Source: an uncultured Peptococcaceae bacterium
GTDB taxonomy: Bacteria; Bacillota; Peptococcia; Peptococcales; Peptococcaceae
Reading direction: 5' to 3'
Length of the DNA stretch: 5,796 bases
NCBI GenBank assembly: GCA_900556545.1
Contig: USPE01000128.1
Span: forward strand, 1-5,796
The position numbers were made by a program, and so were the translations under genes. Positions 1 to 5,796 of this stretch are shown one piece after another. Within the stretch, counting starts at the first letter, position 1. Each line of letters starts with the position of its first letter. The notes below the pieces were generated by a model. That model was given only the letters and a program-made list of their open reading frames with translations, made no database searches and was not told the DNA's origin.

Positions 1-281
1 ATGAACAGGTGCGCAGACTGTCTTAGGTGAGGTGGACGCCAGTCCATACCGAACCGGACAGGCCAGCACATGTCCATATTGGGCAGGAGCGGCAATACAG
101 CTGGCGAGTGTTACGCTGCAATAGCAATAAAATTCCCTCATCCCAATGGTTCCGGTTCCAATTCACAACCGCCTTCCTCATCCTACACCAACCCCAATAA
201 CACTGATACCCAATTTCTTGTACCAAAAAGAAATAATATCCAATTTGCAAGAATTTCTTTCAATGCAGTGGGATTCAATGC
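1..281. other. Upstream non-coding stretch, no supported gene
   Basis: Open frames exist here on both strands, but none has a ribosome binding site or a protein I recognise. The first roughly 110 bases look richer in G and C than the rest of the window and contain the direct repeat GTCCATA at 43-49 and 72-78. The only structured content I can support is the diverged repeat at 108-156. It could be the decayed end of a gene extending beyond the window. Confidence 0.4.
108..156 (+). repeat. Diverged repeat, copy A (partner at 5695-5742, opposite strand)
   Basis: About 49 nt that match the reverse complement of 5695-5742 at roughly 38 of 49 aligned columns with one indel. Shared blocks include TAAAAT, CATCCCAA and GGTTCCG. 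Read towards the nearest downstream gene, both copies have the same orientation, and each ends 125-132 nt before the -10 box of a stalk-domain gene. Most mismatches in the first half fall every third base (g/a or a/g), suggesting a decayed coding segment. Read on the minus strand these are third codon positions, but copy B has a stop and a one-base indel in that frame. It may be a dispersed intergenic repeat, a relic of a duplicated gene, or a conserved upstream element. Similarity fades but may continue outward towards position 1. Confidence 0.5.
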
Positions 282-287
282 TATAAT
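259..287 (+). promoter_or_regulatory. Sigma-A-type promoter with extended -10 for the stalk gene pair
   Basis: A perfect TATAAT lies at 282-287 preceded by TG at 279-280 (TGC-TATAAT), an extended -10 element. The -35 region is weak: TTCAAT at 259-264 with a 17-bp spacer, or TTTCAA at 258-263 with 18 bp. Transcription would start near 294, giving a leader of about 30 nt before the ATG at 324. It is the only promoter seen for the two plus-strand genes. Confidence 0.65.
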
Positions 288-323
288 GAGTACATATATC
301 GTGAAATTTAGGGAGGTTTGTCT

Positions 324-1730
324 ATGAAGAAAATTGCAGCAGCCATGCTTTCTTTGGGATTGCTGGCAGGCAGCTGTTCCATGGCATTGGCGGCAGAGCC
401 GGAGGTGTCCTATAACGGACAACCGCTAACACTGCATCAGCCCGCTGTCATTCAGGAGGGGCGCACGTTGCTGGCACTGCGGGATATGGCAGAACAGATG
501 GATGTGGATGTGCAATGGGATGCTTCTGCACGGCTGGCAACGATTCAATACAAAGAAAAAACCATCACATTACAGCCCGATTTGCAGCGTGTGTTTATTA
601 ACAATGAACAGCAGCAGATTGATGTAGGGCCGCAAATTATAGAAGATCGCATTTATCTGCCGGTGCGTTACTTATTTGAATTGCTGGATGCCGATGTCTA
701 TTTCCGCAGCTATGATGATGGCAAAACGGTGATATCGGTTAACTCCAAGGATTCTTATATCAATTACGTCAGCACAACAGGCCGTCTGACCAAAGCAGTG
801 CGCAATACAGACAGTGCCAGCACCGCCAATCCTACCATTATGACCCATGACGGCAATATTTTGGAGATTGTATCTGATGCAGGCGACATTCATTTATATC
901 GCACTACCCAACGGTTAAATCGTACAGAAATGCAGACTGTTGAACCGGTATTCCATAATCAGGTGACAGATATTATAGCGCAGGATGGGCAGTATTATGC
1001 GGTGCTGGATACGAAACAGGCCGCCCATTATGTGGGCAACGGTTATCAACCGGAAGGTTCAGCCATTTTAAAAGATATTCATACACCGCAGGGTGTGTTC
1101 CGTTTTTATGAAAGTCAGGCATCTTTGGATACTTTAGCGCTAGAAAGCAATGATGGCTTTGGTACACACACCGTTAAAGGATATCTGCTGGATATTGCAG
1201 GCAGTGATAAAATAATCAAAGACACCAGTTATGCCTTCAACAATCAAAAAGGATACGGATTTTTGACTGATGGCCAATTGCTGTTGATAGCCAATCGGTC
1301 AGGAGAAGGGTTTCAGGTGTTGTCCTGCAATACCATCAGCGATACGATGCAAGACGGCAAATTGTTTACCAACAATGGTGAGTTTTACGCCATCGGTTCG
1401 GATACTGCCGAAAACGGCAAGCAGGAAATTTTTGTGACATCCTACACCAGCTCCGGTATGAAGGCCAATTCTTATGTGCCGGTCAGCCATTCCTCCGATA
1501 CAGAAACCTATCGTTATCTGGATATTGCGGATGCTGTGCAGATTGGTGATAAAGCCTATTTGCTGCTACGCACCAACAATAACCGCTATCTGGCCTGTTA
1601 CGATTTGACGCAGCACACCTTTACTGCCGAAAAGCTGAGTCAGCCTTATCAGAAATTTGTGCAGGCAAAGGGCAGCTGGCAATTATATGATTGTGATGAT
1701 GAATATTATTACTTTTTACAAGTACAATGA
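324..1730 (+). CDS. Secreted stalk-domain (copper amine oxidase N-terminal-like) protein, paralog 1
   Basis: A 468-aa exported protein. The ATG at 324 is chosen because GGGAGG at 311-316 sits 7 nt before it; the in-frame TTG at 318 would leave one nucleotide. Residues 1-24 form a signal peptide (MKK, hydrophobic core, ALA-A cleavage site). Residues about 28-140 carry the two half-repeats of the copper amine oxidase N-terminal/stalk fold: GRTLLALRDMAEQM (47-60) with VQWD, and DRIYLPVRYLFELL (108-121). In this family the domain is a non-catalytic structural or envelope-binding module, and no amine oxidase catalytic domain is present. Residues about 150-468 are rich in predicted beta strand, unrecognised, and shared with the next gene (e.g. 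YGFLTDGQLLLI at 311-322); the tail is acidic and aromatic (DDEYYYFLQ). Likely periplasmic or surface-associated. It is first in a two-gene unit, 48 nt before its paralog. Cellular role unknown. Confidence 0.85.
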   Translation: MKKIAAAMLSLGLLAGSCSMALAAEPEVSYNGQPLTLHQPAVIQEGRTLLALRDMAEQMDVDVQWDASARLATIQYKEKTITLQPDLQRVFINNEQQQIDVGPQIIEDRIYLPVRYLFELLDADVYFRSYDDGKTVISVNSKDSYINYVSTTGRLTKAVRNTDSASTANPTIMTHDGNILEIVSDAGDIHLYRTTQRLNRTEMQTVEPVFHNQVTDIIAQDGQYYAVLDTKQAAHYVGNGYQPEGSAILKDIHTPQGVFRFYESQASLDTLALESNDGFGTHTVKGYLLDIAGSDKIIKDTSYAFNNQKGYGFLTDGQLLLIANRSGEGFQVLSCNTISDTMQDGKLFTNNGEFYAIGSDTAENGKQEIFVTSYTSSGMKANSYVPVSHSSDTETYRYLDIADAVQIGDKAYLLLRTNNNRYLACYDLTQHTFTAEKLSQPYQKFVQAKGSWQLYDCDDEYYYFLQVQ

Positions 1731-1778
1731 TAAAAACTGTAACCACATATTTGAATTGCACAAAGGGAGGTTGTTTCT

Positions 1779-3014
1779 ATGAAAGCATTAAAAACACTGG
1801 CTGCAACAGCAGCGATAGGTGCCTTGCTGGCCACCCCGGCTATGGCCGATGTATCCACCAGCATCTACTATAACGGTGAACTGTTAAATACTACTCAGCC
1901 TGTAGTGAATGTAGATGGGCGGGTGTTGTTGGCGTTCCGTGATTTGTTTGAAAATTTAGAGGGTGATGTTACCTGGAGCGATGAGTTCCGCATGGCATCG
2001 GTTACACATGGTAAAAATACCATCAATCTGTTTCCTGACACCGGCGCTGTGCAGATTAACGGTGTGCCGCAGTCATTGGCTGTAGGACCGCAGATTATCA
2101 ATGACAGAGTGTATCTGCCATTGCGCTTTGTTGCCCAATCTTTAGGCGGCACTGTGGATTACAGCAAAGGCAAAGGAGATACTGGAATCATCCGCATCAA
2201 TACCATTGATTCGGTAGAAAATTTTGCCCAAAAAGAAGGCAATGTAACCAAAATTCTGCGCACTACCGGCGCACCAACCAACACCATTCAGGTTACTGAG
2301 GAAAACAAATCTGCTTATCAGGCATGGAAAAACAACAACAGCAGTTACTTTATGGATGACCATGGCAACTTGATAGAGGTGCAAAGCTATGATCAGAAAA
2401 TTCAGGTTAACGTGATTGATCTGAACAATGCAAAAGTGGACAGCAAAACCTATGATACCAATATCCTGTTCCCTGCTTTGACCAGCATTAGCAGAGATGG
2501 GCAGACTTATACCATCGGTATCAACGAAAAAGCATCCACTCGATATGCCGGAGTAGGCACGCCGGATGGCAGCAATTATGATGAAGTGCTGGAAACCGAA
2601 CAGGGCGATCTCTCTTTGTATCAGGGCAGCAGCAACACCACTGTGTTCCGTTTTGATGCGTCAACAGATACCGGCACAGTCACCAGTGACAGAGAAACCG
2701 GCAAAGTGCTGGATTTGAGCCAGCGGCTGGCAGATGCTGATAAAAATTCCTATGCTGTGGCAGCTAACGGCAATTATGGATTTTTGATGGACGGTCATTT
2801 GTTGATTATTGATTCCCAGAATGAAATCAAAGAAGATATTGTGCTGACCCGTTCTGCTGAGGACAGCCGGATTTTTGCCATGGGCAATGAATTTGTTGTT
2901 ATTGCGGTGGAAGGCGATTTGCGGTATCCGGAAGTATATGCCGCAGTTTATCATGCCGATGGCAGCGTAAACTATTTACATCGTTCCATAATATCAGCCA
3001 CATCAGCAAAGTAG
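1779..3014 (+). CDS. Secreted stalk-domain protein, paralog 2, truncated by frameshift
   Basis: A 411-aa product as the sequence stands. The ATG at 1779 follows AAAGGGAGG (1762-1770) with 8-nt spacing. The signal peptide is residues 1-23 (cleavage AMA-D). The stalk domain spans about 28-142, with half-repeats GRVLLAFRDLFENL (47-60) and DRVYLPLRFVAQSL (109-122). The remainder matches paralog 1 in order, for example DGQTYTIGINEKASTRYAGVG against DGQYYAVLDTKQAAHYVGNG and YGFLMDGHLLII against YGFLTDGQLLLI. Similarity stops around residue 401; the last ten residues (RSIISATSAK) are out-of-frame sequence ending at TAG 3012-3014. The homologous C-terminus continues in the -1 frame to 3268. Adding one base would give a 496-aa protein. 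It follows paralog 1 after 48 nt with no promoter or terminator between, so the two are probably co-transcribed. Either a true pseudogene or a single-base sequence error. Confidence 0.8.
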   Translation: MKALKTLAATAAIGALLATPAMADVSTSIYYNGELLNTTQPVVNVDGRVLLAFRDLFENLEGDVTWSDEFRMASVTHGKNTINLFPDTGAVQINGVPQSLAVGPQIINDRVYLPLRFVAQSLGGTVDYSKGKGDTGIIRINTIDSVENFAQKEGNVTKILRTTGAPTNTIQVTEENKSAYQAWKNNNSSYFMDDHGNLIEVQSYDQKIQVNVIDLNNAKVDSKTYDTNILFPALTSISRDGQTYTIGINEKASTRYAGVGTPDGSNYDEVLETEQGDLSLYQGSSNTTVFRFDASTDTGTVTSDRETGKVLDLSQRLADADKNSYAVAANGNYGFLMDGHLLIIDSQNEIKEDIVLTRSAEDSRIFAMGNEFVVIAVEGDLRYPEVYAAVYHADGSVNYLHRSIISATSAK

Positions 3015-3268
3015 CTGACGGGGAAACCTTCTACGAATACAATAATCTAAAAATTGAAGATATGGTGCAGCAGAATCAGAAGATTTACATGCTGGTAAAA
3101 ACCGATATGGATTACTATATTGTAATCTATGATGCAAACACCAATAAGAGCACAGTAGAAATGCTGAGCATCAAAGAAAAGAACTATGAAGGATTTATCT
3201 ACACCATGGACGATGTAAAATTGTTTGCCGCTGATGACGACTATTATTATCTGCGGGATGTAGATTGA
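2987..3268 (+). pseudogene. Detached C-terminal part of stalk-domain paralog 2
   Basis: In the frame -1 relative to the upstream gene, 2987 onward reads HNISHISKVADGETFYEYN and so on to TGA at 3266-3268. It aligns with the last roughly 80 residues of paralog 1: KIEDMVQQNQKIYMLV against DIADAVQIGDKAYLLL, and ADDDYYYLRDVD against CDDEYYYFLQVQ. An ATG lies at 3062, but only a poor ribosome binding site (GAAG) precedes it, so separate translation is unlikely. The junction (about 2975-2990) has no long homopolymer and no X-XXY-YYZ slippery heptamer, arguing against programmed frameshifting. The intact codons and conserved tail suggest the break is recent or a sequencing artefact. Confidence 0.8.
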
Positions 3269-3345
3269 TTTCTGTTCCGGTAAAATATCGGATATGTATT
3301 ATCGATAGGATAATAGGATAAAAAATAACGCAGAAGACTATACAG

Positions 3346-3395
3346 TCGGGCAGATAGAAAAAGACCTTAAAGGTCTGACTATCTGCCCGATTTTT
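3346..3395 (+). terminator. Two-tier intrinsic terminator for the stalk gene unit
   Basis: A perfect 12-bp stem pairs TCGGGCAGATAG (3346-3357) with CTATCTGCCCGA (3379-3390). Inside it is a second hairpin, AGACC/GGTCT (3362-3366 and 3372-3376), separated by a small AAAA/GA internal loop. TTTTT follows at 3391-3395. It lies 78 nt after the stop at 3268. The T-run is only on the plus-strand side, so it terminates rightward transcription. Confidence 0.9.
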
Positions 3396-3546
3396 ATTAT
3401 GCGCTGACAACGTATTTTTCGATTTTAAACGATAACCGGAATGATAATGATTTGTTCCTTTACAGAAACTTGTTGCCGTTATAAATGCAATCTGTTATCG
3501 CACGACCATCGCTTCGGCTTACATACAGATTTTATAATTTACAGCA
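3396..3546. other. Spacer between convergent terminators
   Basis: About 150 AT-rich bases between the two facing terminators. No gene with a ribosome binding site is visible on either strand. On the minus strand a short frame ending at about 3398 reads KIEKYVVSA-stop, resembling the end of a TolC-type protein (the neighbour ends AAEKGVDVSAL). It is open for only about 20 codons and may be chance or a relic. Confidence 0.4.
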
Positions 3547-3586
3547 CAAAAAAATCCTCCCTGTTTGTCCCAGAGAGGATTCTTTT
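3547..3586 (-). terminator. Intrinsic terminator of the tolC-like gene
   Basis: Read on the minus strand, AATCCTC (3553-3559) pairs with GAGGATT (3575-3581). The stem extends past one mismatch by CTG/CAG (3561-3563 and 3571-3573) around a 7-nt loop. A run of seven A on the plus strand (3548-3554) gives the minus-strand T tract. It begins about 10 nt after the stop of the tolC-like gene. TCTTTT on the other side (3581-3586) may allow weak bidirectional function. Confidence 0.85.
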
Positions 3587-3595
3587 ATGTCAATC

Positions 3596-4924
3596 TTATA
3601 ATGCGCTTACATCTACACCTTTTTCAGCGGCATAGTATTTTTGCCAATCCAGATAATACTGATAACCATTTTGCATGTTGGTCATTTCTGCAGTTTTCAA
3701 GCTTAATTCTGCCTGTCTTAATTGAATTTCAGAAATCATGCCCAGTTCATATTTTTTCTGTGTAAATTCAAAGTTTTTCTTTTCGGTTACATATTTTTGA
3801 CGGCTTACTTTGTAGGCTTCGCCATCGCTGTTAATCTTAGCCAACATAGCTTTCAAGTTGTCTTCTACAGCTTGCTCCTGATTTTTGATCTCCTGATTTT
3901 TCGCTTCTACCTGATAATCAACGTTTTGGCGTTCATCACTGCCCATATCGCTGTCCACCGAATCTTTTAAATCAGCTTTGTCCCGTTCTAAGGTTTTTAA
4001 AGTATAGTTATTGTCAACGAATTTATCAATCAATGCTTCGGTATAAGCCGGTGCAGGATCAATGGCAACCGGCAGATTCATTGGCACAATTTCCAGCGGG
4101 TTGCCGGCGTTGCGGCCAATCAAAATATTAATGTTGCGTTTGACAGTACTCAGGTTTTCTTCCATGTCTTCCAGATTTTTTTCAGCTTCTTTTTTATTTG
4201 CCTGCTGCGCTTCCACATCAGTTACAATGTTCATGCCCAATTTTTGCTGCAATTCGGCAATTTGTACCGATTTATCCGCCAGTGTAATCTGATCTTCCAA
4301 CAGAGCAATGGATTTTTCCAGTTGGATAGCACTTAAAGAAAGAGAAGCTGCTGTATAACGCATCTGGGTTTCCAGGTCTTTCATGGCTTTGTTCAAATCA
4401 TCTTTGTCATTTTCTAAATCGTCTAAAGAATCATTGATTTGGTCAATGCCGGCCAACGCACTGTCTAAACCGGACTGCACGGAAGCGGCCATAGATTGTT
4501 CAGTCATAATTGCAGACTCTAACTGCACTTTCAAAGCAAGATAATATGGGTCTTTCTCATAATCATTTGGTTTATCTTTCATAATTTGTGCCATTAATGC
4601 TTGAATTTCAGCAGAGCTACTACCACCCATGCTACTACTATCACCCATAGAATTAATGCTGTTTTCTAAGCTATGGCGTTCGTTGCGAGTCATCTGCTCG
4701 CCTAAATCAATCTGTTTCATGTTCAGTTGTAGTTTTTGAGCGGTATCATTATAAATGACAGCCAGATCCTGAATCTGTGAAATGGTCAGCGTATTTTTGT
4801 TTTGTGTTTCTGACACAATATTGGTAGATACTGCATGGGCAGGCATTGGAACAACTGATAATCCAAAGGTTAATACCATGGTAGATGCTACCGCTTTTAA
4901 TGTTTTCTTTTTCAAAAGACTCAT
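3596..4924 (-). CDS. TolC-family outer-membrane efflux protein
   Basis: A protein of 442 aa from the ATG at 4924, or 439 aa from the TTG at 4915. TolC proteins are outer-membrane channels with a periplasmic alpha-helical tunnel, used by drug efflux pumps and type I secretion. Visible support: an N-terminal signal peptide ending MPAHA-VST near residue 31; long heptad-rich helices through most of the protein; and the internal duplication of the family, QKLGMNIVTDVEAQQANKKEAEKNL (227-251) matching KKYELGMISEIQLRQAELSLKTAEM (390-414) 165 residues later. NILIGR (266-271) follows the first repeat as in other members. Length is typical. A Met/Gly/Ser-rich tandem (MGDSSSMGGSSS, 93-104) interrupts the first helical region. 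GAAAGGA (4930-4924) overlaps the ATG but lies 8 nt from the TTG, so the TTG may be the true start. The gene has its own promoter and palindromic operator. No pump or adaptor gene is adjacent. Confidence 0.85.
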   Translation of the reverse strand: MSLLKKKTLKAVASTMVLTFGLSVVPMPAHAVSTNIVSETQNKNTLTISQIQDLAVIYNDTAQKLQLNMKQIDLGEQMTRNERHSLENSINSMGDSSSMGGSSSAEIQALMAQIMKDKPNDYEKDPYYLALKVQLESAIMTEQSMAASVQSGLDSALAGIDQINDSLDDLENDKDDLNKAMKDLETQMRYTAASLSLSAIQLEKSIALLEDQITLADKSVQIAELQQKLGMNIVTDVEAQQANKKEAEKNLEDMEENLSTVKRNINILIGRNAGNPLEIVPMNLPVAIDPAPAYTEALIDKFVDNNYTLKTLERDKADLKDSVDSDMGSDERQNVDYQVEAKNQEIKNQEQAVEDNLKAMLAKINSDGEAYKVSRQKYVTEKKNFEFTQKKYELGMISEIQLRQAELSLKTAEMTNMQNGYQYYLDWQKYYAAEKGVDVSAL

Positions 4925-4930
4925 CCTTTC
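4924..4930 (-). promoter_or_regulatory. Ribosome binding site that questions the tolC-like start
   Basis: GAAAGGA on the minus strand ends at the A of the ATG (4924), leaving no spacer for that codon. The in-frame TTG at 4915-4913 is 8 nt downstream, the same spacing used by the other genes here. It would begin the protein MKKKTLKAVA, a cleaner signal peptide start than MSLLKKK. Confidence 0.5.
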
Positions 4931-4935
4931 AAAAT

Positions 4936-4953
4936 ATTGACTGAGCAGTCAAT
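4936..4953. promoter_or_regulatory. Perfect 18-bp palindrome, TetR-family-type operator
   Basis: ATTGACTG-AG-CAGTCAAT has perfect 8-bp arms around a 2-bp centre. Its form matches the TTGACTG-NN-CAGTCAA operators commonly seen upstream of TetR/AcrR-regulated efflux genes. It lies just after the predicted transcription start (about 4960) and 5 nt before the ribosome binding site, where a bound repressor would block transcription of the tolC-like gene. No TetR gene is in the window, so the regulator acts from elsewhere. Confidence 0.65.
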
Positions 4954-4966
4954 CCCTCTGATGAAT

Positions 4967-4995
4967 AGAATAACACAATCTATCGCTGATTTCAA
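4967..4995 (-). promoter_or_regulatory. Promoter of the tolC-like gene
   Basis: On the minus strand, TTGAAA (4995-4990) and TATTCT (4972-4967) are separated by exactly 17 bp, with TG one base before the -10 (TGT-TATTCT). Transcription would start near 4960, directly upstream of the palindrome. A second -35-like TTGACA occurs at 5009-5004, but no good -10 sits at the right distance from it. Confidence 0.6.
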
Positions 4996-5026
4996 TGAAC
5001 AGATGTCAAGAAATTGTAGGGATTTT

Positions 5027-5500
5027 TTACCGCACGTGATAGATCAAACGGTACACACCTTCCTGTCCATAATCAATCAATTCCAGCCGCGCTCCCAGGC
5101 AGGTCGCCATCAAGTCAGCAGGGATGTACAGTTTGTCATCAACAAAGGTACCTACGCTGACAATGCCATCGGTTTGGTCAGCAGCGCCGTTAGCAGAACC
5201 ATTGGCTGTTGTTTGTACGGTAATTTCAGCCCATTGTCCATTTGGCAGCGATAATTTTACCTGACTGGTTTCCGGGGTATATACAACTGTGCCACCAAAG
5301 GCTTCTGCCACATCCCGCACCGGCACCAAGATTACACCATCTTCGCTGATGCCGGCCACACTTTGCATTACAATAGTATCAGCATCCACACTGATAACCG
5401 GATTGCCCAGATTGATGGTAACAGTTTCTGCCATAGCTGCTGCCGGTACAGATGCCAACATAGCGCCCAATAATAAACTTCCCAATACTTTCTTTTTCAT
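5027..5500 (-). CDS. Small secreted stalk-domain (copper amine oxidase N-terminal-like) protein
   Basis: A 157-aa protein. The ATG at 5500 is preferred because GAAGGAG (5515-5509) lies 8 nt upstream; an in-frame TTG at 5506 is too close. Residues 1-24 are a signal peptide (MKKK, leucine/alanine core, AMA-E cleavage). The mature protein is little more than one stalk domain: ISEDGVILVPVRDVAEAFGGTVVYTPE forms the first half-repeat, and DDKLYIPADLMATCLGARLELID the second, after an Asn/Ala/Gly-rich linker (TANGSANGAADQTDG). There is no second domain, unlike the two longer paralogs, and no visible enzyme motif, so an envelope structural or binding role is likely but unproven. It lies 102 nt upstream of the tolC-like gene on the same strand with no clear terminator between, so readthrough is possible in addition to the internal promoter. 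Confidence 0.85.
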   Translation of the reverse strand: MKKKVLGSLLLGAMLASVPAAAMAETVTINLGNPVISVDADTIVMQSVAGISEDGVILVPVRDVAEAFGGTVVYTPETSQVKLSLPNGQWAEITVQTTANGSANGAADQTDGIVSVGTFVDDKLYIPADLMATCLGARLELIDYGQEGVYRLIYHVR

Positions 5501-5556
5501 AGTCAATTCTCCTTCGTGTAACGTATTTTAGATGTTTTATTACATATAGTGAGCTT

Positions 5557-5585
5557 ATTATAACATAAAACTCCCTTTTTGTATC
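5557..5585 (-). promoter_or_regulatory. Extended -10 promoter of the small stalk gene
   Basis: On the minus strand a perfect TATAAT (5562-5557) is preceded by TGT (5565-5563), an extended -10. The -35 is weak (GATACA, 5585-5580, 17-bp spacer). This architecture, strong extended -10 with poor -35, repeats that of the promoter at 259-287. The predicted leader is about 50 nt. Confidence 0.6.
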
Positions 5586-5617
5586 CTTTTCTGTTACATC
5601 TTAAAGGAGTCTTAATA

Positions 5618-5671
5618 ATGCAATATCTGGTAGTTGAAGATATTACTGCTGCTGTACCTATAAGTATCTGA
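5618..5671 (+). CDS. 17-codon reading frame with strong ribosome binding site; possible leader peptide or gene relic
   Basis: AAAGGAG (5603-5609) stands 8 nt before ATG 5618, the same arrangement as the real genes here. The frame reads MQYLVVEDITAAVPISI and stops at TGA 5669-5671. The first 13 residues look like an ordinary protein N-terminus. After the stop the sequence passes into repeat copy B, so this may be the stub of a gene lost by insertion or decay. It is divergent from the small stalk gene. No convincing promoter of its own was identified. A short leader peptide is the alternative; no attenuator hairpin was seen before the window ends. Confidence 0.3.
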   Translation: MQYLVVEDITAAVPISI

Positions 5672-5694
5672 TGATTGCATTTTGCTCAGCGCAG

Positions 5695-5742
5695 AACGGA
5701 ACCGTTGGGATGGAGGATTTTACTGATACTGTAGTGTAATAC
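5695..5742 (-). repeat. Diverged repeat, copy B (partner at 108-156)
   Basis: On the minus strand these 48 nt align with 108-156 on the plus strand at about 38 of 49 columns. The copy ends 132 nt before the -10 box of the small stalk gene, against 125 nt for copy A and its gene. Further outward, CTCCTTCACCAGACATCTGC (5774-5793) resembles the reverse complement of about 15-40, suggesting that the repeat is longer but eroded by indels. A shared coding frame, if there was one, is broken here by a stop codon and an indel. Confidence 0.5.
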
Positions 5743-5796
5743 TGCATCGTCGGGAGACTGTTTGTTGCCTGCCCTCCTTCACCAGACATCTGCTTG

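Noticed and set aside
23..250. Minus-strand open frame over the upstream region
   Set aside because: No ribosome binding site and an unusual Trp/Cys-rich composition. The related copy B is broken by stops in the shared frames.
70..327. Open frame on the plus strand overlapping the first promoter and gene start
   Set aside because: No ribosome binding site and a low-complexity composition. It runs through the -10 promoter and into the next gene's start.
324..395. Lipoprotein signal in paralog 1 (Cys at residue 18 after LLAGS)
   Set aside because: The lipobox needs Leu-x-(Gly/Ala) directly before the Cys. Here an extra Ser shifts the motif, and a normal ALA-A signal peptidase I site follows.
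2966..3014. Programmed -1 frameshifting in paralog 2
   Set aside because: No X-XXY-YYZ heptamer is in frame anywhere between 2966 and the stop at 3014, and paralog 1 has the same C-terminus in a single frame.
3436..3460. Fur-box-like GATAAT repeats near 3442
   Set aside because: Only two hexamer-like units without a proper inverted partner, and the site lies between two terminators with no promoter to control.
4937..5254. 105-codon plus-strand frame across the tolC promoter and small stalk gene
   Set aside because: Antisense shadow of the well-supported minus-strand gene, with no ribosome binding site. Its start lies inside the palindrome.

Overview
The window looks like chromosome from a diderm Firmicute, most likely class Negativicutes. 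Two signals point there. The genes have strong Firmicute-type GGAGG ribosome binding sites and encode secreted 'stalk' (copper amine oxidase N-terminal-like) proteins. Next to them is a TolC-type outer-membrane efflux gene, which needs an outer membrane. The genus cannot be fixed from sequence alone, and the class assignment is inference.

Layout. Positions 1-281 hold no convincing gene, but carry one copy of a diverged repeat (108-156) and then an extended -10 promoter (282-287). Two paralogous secreted stalk-domain genes follow in tandem on the plus strand: 324-1730 (intact, 468 aa) and 1779-3268. The second is broken by a -1 frameshift near 2975-2990, giving an early stop at 3014. Its lost C-terminus is still readable in another frame up to 3268. 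A two-tier intrinsic terminator (3346-3395) closes this unit.

Facing it on the minus strand are a short stalk-domain protein (5500-5027) and then a TolC-family protein (about 4924-3596). The latter ends at its own terminator (3547-3586). The 102-nt gap between these two genes carries a good promoter and a perfect 18-bp palindrome in the expected 5' leader, typical of a TetR-family operator, so the tolC-like gene probably has its own repressible promoter. Positions 5563-5796 hold a 17-codon reading frame with a strong ribosome binding site, probably a gene relic or leader peptide, and the second copy of the diverged repeat (5695-5742). Relative to its neighbouring stalk gene, this copy has the same orientation and nearly the same distance from the -10 box as the first.

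How the parts may work together: three exported stalk proteins and an outer-membrane export channel suggest a cell-envelope locus. No inner-membrane transporter, adaptor protein or regulator lies in the window, so substrate and regulator are unknown. No phage, CRISPR, tRNA, rRNA or recognisable transposase was seen.
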